NCBI GenBank assembly: GCA_002348705.1
Contig: DEAU01000043.1
Span: 1-24,482 of the forward strand
Length of the DNA: 24,482 nt
Reading direction: 5' to 3'
Source of the DNA: Candidatus Neomicrothrix sp. UBA2974
GTDB taxonomy: Bacteria; Actinomycetota; Acidimicrobiia; Acidimicrobiales; MedAcidi-G1
Positions 21,587 to 24,482 of the stretch are shown here, piece after piece (the first letter of the stretch is position 1; each line of letters begins with the position of its first letter). The notes beneath the pieces were generated by a model. The model ran no database searches and was not told the DNA's origin. It was given only the letters and a program-made list of their open reading frames with translations. A program made the translations under genes and the position numbers.

Positions 21587-23080
21587 TCAAAAGCCGTTCG
21601 CGTAGACCTCGTGCTCTATTGACCGCAGTTCGGCAAAGCGAGAACGCAAGTCGTGACGAAGCCCCCGATCTAGAGCCAGGTTGACCAGTTCATGCGGGTC
21701 CTCCTGAAGGTCATAGAGCTCATGGTCATGCTCGTCGAAGGCCGTGTCGCGTCCGAACAACATCCCATCACCGGTGAGCTTGGCACCTGCGGCATCGTGG
21801 CCACCGCCGATTCCGTAGTAGCGGCAGTACTTGTATCGACCGTCGAAGACCCCCGAGCTCGCGTAGCGGGAACGTTCGACTCCCTGCCACCAGGCCCATT
21901 CCTGAGAAAAGAGCACAAAGTCTCGGACCTTGGAGTCGGAATCTTCGAAGAGCGTCGCCATCGAATTTCCCTGCAACGTGGGAGTATCGGCAGCGTTCAC
22001 ACCGGCGAACTCGGCGATCTCTCGTGCCAGATCGACTGCGGAAGTCAGCGCATGGGTGGTTGTTCCTGGCTTTGTGACTCCGGGGGCCACGATGTAGAGG
22101 GGAATGCGCATGGTCTCTTGGTAATTCCAAGGGCCCTTGGAGCGCAACCCGTGAGAACCACATTGATCGCCATGGTCTGAGGTGAAGATGACGACGGTGT
22201 CGTCCCAGCCGCCTATGTCATCCATCGCGTTCAGGATCATGCCAAGGCTTTGATCACTGAGTTCATGGAGTTTGACGTAGTAGTCAAGTTGTCGAAGCCA
22301 GATGTCGGGATCATCGCGTTCGATGCTCATGAAGGGGTACCGGTTCATCCACCCCGTCATAAAGCTCCGGTGAACCTCTGGCTTGGTGTGAAGATCATCA
22401 TCGAAATTCGCAGGCAGTTCGGTGAACCATCGGTCTATTTCGTGGACGAAGGGTGGAAAATTGTCGGCACGCCCCCAGTCTCTCGAAGCCAAGATGCTCT
22501 TAGCGAGTTCATAGGTATCTGGCTCTCGTTCCCGGTACCACGGTTGATCGATCGGGAACCACATGATGTCGTGGGGATTGACTAGCCCGACAGTCAAGAA
22601 CCAGGGGTCGTCATCGTTTCCGTGGGCTCGAATCCAATCTGCTGCGCTCCGGGCGATGGGTTCGTCGTATTCTGTTCCACTCCCGGCAAGGCCCCAGAAC
22701 ATCTGGTCGTTGCCTTCCCAGTCGCTGAAACCGTAGGCCTCCATATCGGGGTCAGGTCGACCCTCAAGGTGCCATTTTCCTTTGTAGGCGCTGGTATATC
22801 CCTGCTGCCTGAGCAGCTTTCCCAACGTCAAGGCATCAGTAGGCAGTTCAGTGTTGGTCGGAAAGGAGGAGTTCTCTGAAACACCATGCTCCGCGAGGTA
22901 TTGGCCAGTGAACAATGTGGCTCGTGCCGGCGAACATGGCGAGGTGTGGGTGTAGTGGTTTGTGAACTCAAGGCCATTGTCGATAAGACGCTGCCGAGCC
23001 GGAAGGTCCACGCCCTCTGGCAGCCAGTCGCGTTGTCGCTCCTGATCGCTCACAACTAGGAGAATGTTTGGTCGGGTCAT
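21587..23080 (-). CDS. Sulfatase (formylglycine-dependent, type I)
   Basis: 497 residues. N-terminal PNILLVVSDQ (metal-site Asp12), the modification motif CSPAR with Cys49 to become formylglycine, followed by ATLFTGQ, the GKWHLEG segment (111-117), and the second metal-binding SDHGD (301-305). All key parts of a type I sulfatase are present. It hydrolyses a sulfate ester; choline-sulfatase, arylsulfatase and steroid-sulfatase branches are all possible. No secretion signal, so probably cytoplasmic, which implies that the sulfated substrate is imported. The formylglycine-generating enzyme is not in this window. First gene of the minus operon; no good Shine-Dalgarno is visible before ATG 23080. 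Confidence 0.95.
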   Translation of the reverse strand: MTRPNILLVVSDQERQRDWLPEGVDLPARQRLIDNGLEFTNHYTHTSPCSPARATLFTGQYLAEHGVSENSSFPTNTELPTDALTLGKLLRQQGYTSAYKGKWHLEGRPDPDMEAYGFSDWEGNDQMFWGLAGSGTEYDEPIARSAADWIRAHGNDDDPWFLTVGLVNPHDIMWFPIDQPWYREREPDTYELAKSILASRDWGRADNFPPFVHEIDRWFTELPANFDDDLHTKPEVHRSFMTGWMNRYPFMSIERDDPDIWLRQLDYYVKLHELSDQSLGMILNAMDDIGGWDDTVVIFTSDHGDQCGSHGLRSKGPWNYQETMRIPLYIVAPGVTKPGTTTHALTSAVDLAREIAEFAGVNAADTPTLQGNSMATLFEDSDSKVRDFVLFSQEWAWWQGVERSRYASSGVFDGRYKYCRYYGIGGGHDAAGAKLTGDGMLFGRDTAFDEHDHELYDLQEDPHELVNLALDRGLRHDLRSRFAELRSIEHEVYANGF

Positions 23081-23126
23081 TTGGCCAAAATACCAGTGGG
23101 TCTCGACATCGGTAGAGTCCGAGACC
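23080..23126. promoter_or_regulatory. Divergent promoter region with two palindromes
   Basis: The 68-base spacer between the sulfatase and the LLM gene holds TTTGGCCAAA (23080-23089), overlapping the sulfatase start, and GGTCTCG-N14-CGAGACC (23099-23126), perfect 7-bp arms. The short shared spacer makes coregulation of both genes by one protein likely. The regulator is unknown and no regulator gene is in the window. Confidence 0.4.
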
Positions 23127-23148
23127 GTCGTCAGGTTTAGGACACTCC

Positions 23149-24084
23149 ATGGAATCCACCGAGCGCACTAAGAACTTTCCTCAGATCGGTTTGATGCTGC
23201 CCTACGAAGGCGCTGTCTCAGCCGAGGGTCTCGTTGAGGTCGCCCAGACCGCCGAGTCTGCGGGACTTGAATCTGTCTGGGTAGGCGATCACATCGCCTT
23301 CCCGGTCGAGATGAATTCAACTAATCCAACAATGTCGACCGGCAAGTACCCCTACCCGTTGGACAACCCGCGCCTTGAGGCGTTCACGGCCCTGACGTTC
23401 GTCGCTAGCGCCACCACCTCAATAAAACTCGGCGTGAATGCGTGTGTAGTGCCATATAGGAATCCGCTGCTCCTCGGAAAGGTCGTATCAACGCTCGACC
23501 ACCTTTCCGGCGGCCGGCTAGTGCTGGGGGCAACTCTCGGCTGGTGCAGGGAAGAGTTCGAGGCGCTTGGCATTGAGTTCAACACAAGGCGCCAACGGCT
23601 CGACGAGAGCATCGAGATTCTGCGCCTCCTCTGGGAGGAAGAACAGCCTTCCTATGAGGGGGAGGCATTCTCATTCGAACCACTGCACCTGCAACCGAAA
23701 CCTCAGCAATCCCCGATACCCATTTTTTTTGGGGGGCATTCGAAGCCAGCGATGCGGAGAGCGGCTCAGATTGGCGACGGTTGGCTTTCCGTCCGCTTAT
23801 CCCCTGAAGAGTTGCGGGAACACGTCAAGTTTCTACTCGAAACTCGGCAGAACTCGCCTCGGGCTGACCAGGCGTTCACCGTCAGCACGAACTTTCCAGC
23901 ACGAGTCGGGACCAACACAGATGGAGCCGACCTAACCGATCGTGAAACAACTAGTCGGGCCTTGAAGGAACTGGGCGATTCAGGCGCCGACCAGGTCATC
24001 GTCGTCGTCACCTCACACGACTCCGACGAACTGGCGGAAGCAGCCAACCTCCTGGGATCGATCCGAGAAGAACAACAACACTGA
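23149..24084 (+). CDS. LLM-class (luciferase-like) flavin/F420-dependent oxidoreductase
   Basis: 311 residues of the bacterial luciferase-like TIM-barrel family: FPQIGLMLPYEG at the N terminus, SVWVGDHIAFP, GVNACVVPYRNPLLLGKVVSTLDHLSGGRLVLG, then LGWCREEFEALG and IPIFFGGHSKPAMRRAA. In Actinobacteria most such proteins use F420, though FMN-type monooxygenases share the fold. Likely an oxidoreductase on a carbonyl or enone. ATG 23149, 68 bases from the divergent sulfatase. Odd: a run of eight T and six G inside the coding sequence (23723-23736), read as Ile-Phe-Phe-Gly-Gly; the frame stays intact. Confidence 0.9.
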   Translation: MESTERTKNFPQIGLMLPYEGAVSAEGLVEVAQTAESAGLESVWVGDHIAFPVEMNSTNPTMSTGKYPYPLDNPRLEAFTALTFVASATTSIKLGVNACVVPYRNPLLLGKVVSTLDHLSGGRLVLGATLGWCREEFEALGIEFNTRRQRLDESIEILRLLWEEEQPSYEGEAFSFEPLHLQPKPQQSPIPIFFGGHSKPAMRRAAQIGDGWLSVRLSPEELREHVKFLLETRQNSPRADQAFTVSTNFPARVGTNTDGADLTDRETTSRALKELGDSGADQVIVVVTSHDSDELAEAANLLGSIREEQQH

Positions 24085-24344
24085 GCGTCTCGCGGGTATG
24101 GCAGAAATATGACTGACTCCGCGAGGAAGTCATTGATTAGCTGCAACTTCGGATTTAATAAAACTCAGATTCCAATTTGATGTCGAAGTTGATCAAAACG
24201 AGCCCGAATCACTACCCTTCGCGAATCTACCAAGCGTTTGGTCAGCAGTGTCCAGAGCTGGCACGTAAGTAGCCAGGCGCAATGTCAGGTAGGAAGTTCT
24301 CAATTAACTAACTGAGAGCACACCGATAGAGGGGATAAGTCTTC
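24085..24344. other. 260-base intergenic region rich in inverted repeats
   Basis: Longest gene-free stretch in the window. It holds CTCGCGG...CCGCGAG (24089-24125, 7-bp arms, 23-base loop), which overlaps ATGACT...AGTCAT (24109-24133), so the two folds exclude each other. Then come AACTTCG...CGAAGTT with a long loop, the 14-bp palindrome at 24229-24242, and TCTCA...TGAGA (24298-24317) around an AT-rich core. The first pair may end the LLM transcript; the rest is probably the promoter and leader of the lipoprotein gene. No convincing -35/-10 pair and no recognised riboswitch. Confidence 0.45.
24229..24242. promoter_or_regulatory. 14-bp palindromic operator candidate, KstR2-like, upstream of lipoprotein gene
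   Basis: ACCAAGCGTTTGGT, the exact reverse complement of the palindrome at 8421-8434. The left arm fits AnCAAG completely; the right arm has one difference from CTTGnT. It lies about 100 bases before the lipoprotein ATG, a usual place for a promoter-proximal operator. Confidence 0.55.
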
Positions 24345-24482
24345 ATGATGAAGAGATTGTTTGTGGTCCTCGCCGCGTTTGCCATGGTGGCATCCGCGTG
24401 CGGGTCCGATGATGGCGACTCAGCCAGCGGAAGTTCAAGCGGAAGTTCAAGCGCTTCTGCTACGACGGCTGCTCCGGCGACG
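24345..24482 (+). CDS. Secreted lipoprotein, possible ABC substrate-binding protein, 5' end only
   Basis: 46 codons are visible and the gene runs off the right edge. A lipoprotein signal peptide (positive MMKR, hydrophobic LFVVLAAFAMV, lipobox ASAC with Cys19) is followed by an acidic GSDDGD and a Ser/Gly/Ala/Thr-rich linker. This is the standard start of an actinobacterial solute-binding lipoprotein, but other lipoproteins look alike, so the function is inferred from context: two importers in the window lack a binding protein. ATG 24345 has GAGGGG about ten bases upstream; ATG 24348 is next to it. No mature domain is visible. Confidence 0.7.
   Translation, partial: MMKRLFVVLAAFAMVASACGSDDGDSASGSSSGSSSASATTAAPAT
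24429..24452 (+). repeat. Tandem 12-base repeat in lipoprotein linker
   Basis: GGAAGTTCAAGC occurs twice in tandem and encodes Gly-Ser-Ser-Ser twice, in the flexible linker after the lipidated cysteine. The identical codons suggest recent slippage duplication; length may vary between strains. Confidence 0.7.

Noticed and set aside
23723..23736. Frameshift or pseudogene in the LLM gene at the homopolymer run.
   Set aside because: The reading frame and family motifs continue correctly on both sides, so the gene is intact as given.
24109..24174. A 21-codon open frame (ATGACTGAC start) after the LLM gene.
   Set aside because: No ribosome binding site, overlaps inverted repeats, and no similarity to a known small protein.

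Overview
The window reads as part of a chromosomal catabolic island from a mid-GC actinobacterium, most likely of the Acidimicrobiia type. This is an inference from: a mix of ATG, GTG and TTG starts; chains of 4-base start/stop overlaps; a luciferase-like (F420-type) oxidoreductase; many SDR, P450, MaoC and DUF35 enzymes; and a lipoprotein with an ASAC-GSDD start and a Ser/Thr/Ala-rich linker. I saw no tRNA, rRNA, CRISPR array, insertion sequence or phage gene. There is no gene-free stretch above 300 bases; the longest is 24085-24344.

Layout. 1-2308 (minus): an acyl-CoA ligase, cut by the left edge, and a VOC-fold protein. 2407-3807 (plus): a phytoene-desaturase-like FAD oxidoreductase. 3819-4677 (minus): two overlapping hotdog dehydratase genes. 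4832-8403 (plus): a tightly overlapped operon of DUF35 protein, Ltp/SCP-x-type thiolase, cytochrome P450 and SDR. 8580-15003 (plus): a transport operon holding a complete branched-chain-type (HAAT) ABC core, then a NitT/TauT-type ATPase and permease, ending in an SMP-30-type lactonase. 15125-16126 (plus): an MDR enone or quinone reductase. 23080-16167 (minus): a six-gene run of sulfatase, TauD/TfdA dioxygenase, Baeyer-Villiger monooxygenase, HSL-type esterase and two SDRs. 23149-24084 (plus): an LLM flavin/F420 oxidoreductase. 24345 to the edge (plus): the start of a secreted lipoprotein, possibly a transporter binding protein.

How the genes could work together (inference). The minus operon can be read as desulfation of a sulfate ester, oxidation to a ketone, Baeyer-Villiger oxygen insertion and ester or lactone hydrolysis. 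The P450, CoA ligase, MaoC pair and DUF35-thiolase resemble the steroid side-chain module of mycobacteria (the CYP125/ChsH1/ChsH2/Ltp2 gene set), with DUF35 as a separate gene. Two intergenic 14-base palindromes, at 8421-8434 and 24229-24242, are exact reverse complements of each other. Each differs at one fixed position from the KstR2 operator consensus as I remember it (AnCAAGnnCTTGnT). They lie upstream of the binding-protein-less transport operon and upstream of the lipoprotein gene. The best single hypothesis is therefore a coregulated uptake and degradation system for a sulfated polycyclic isoprenoid, such as a sterol, bile-acid-like compound or terpenoid. The substrate itself cannot be read from the sequence.
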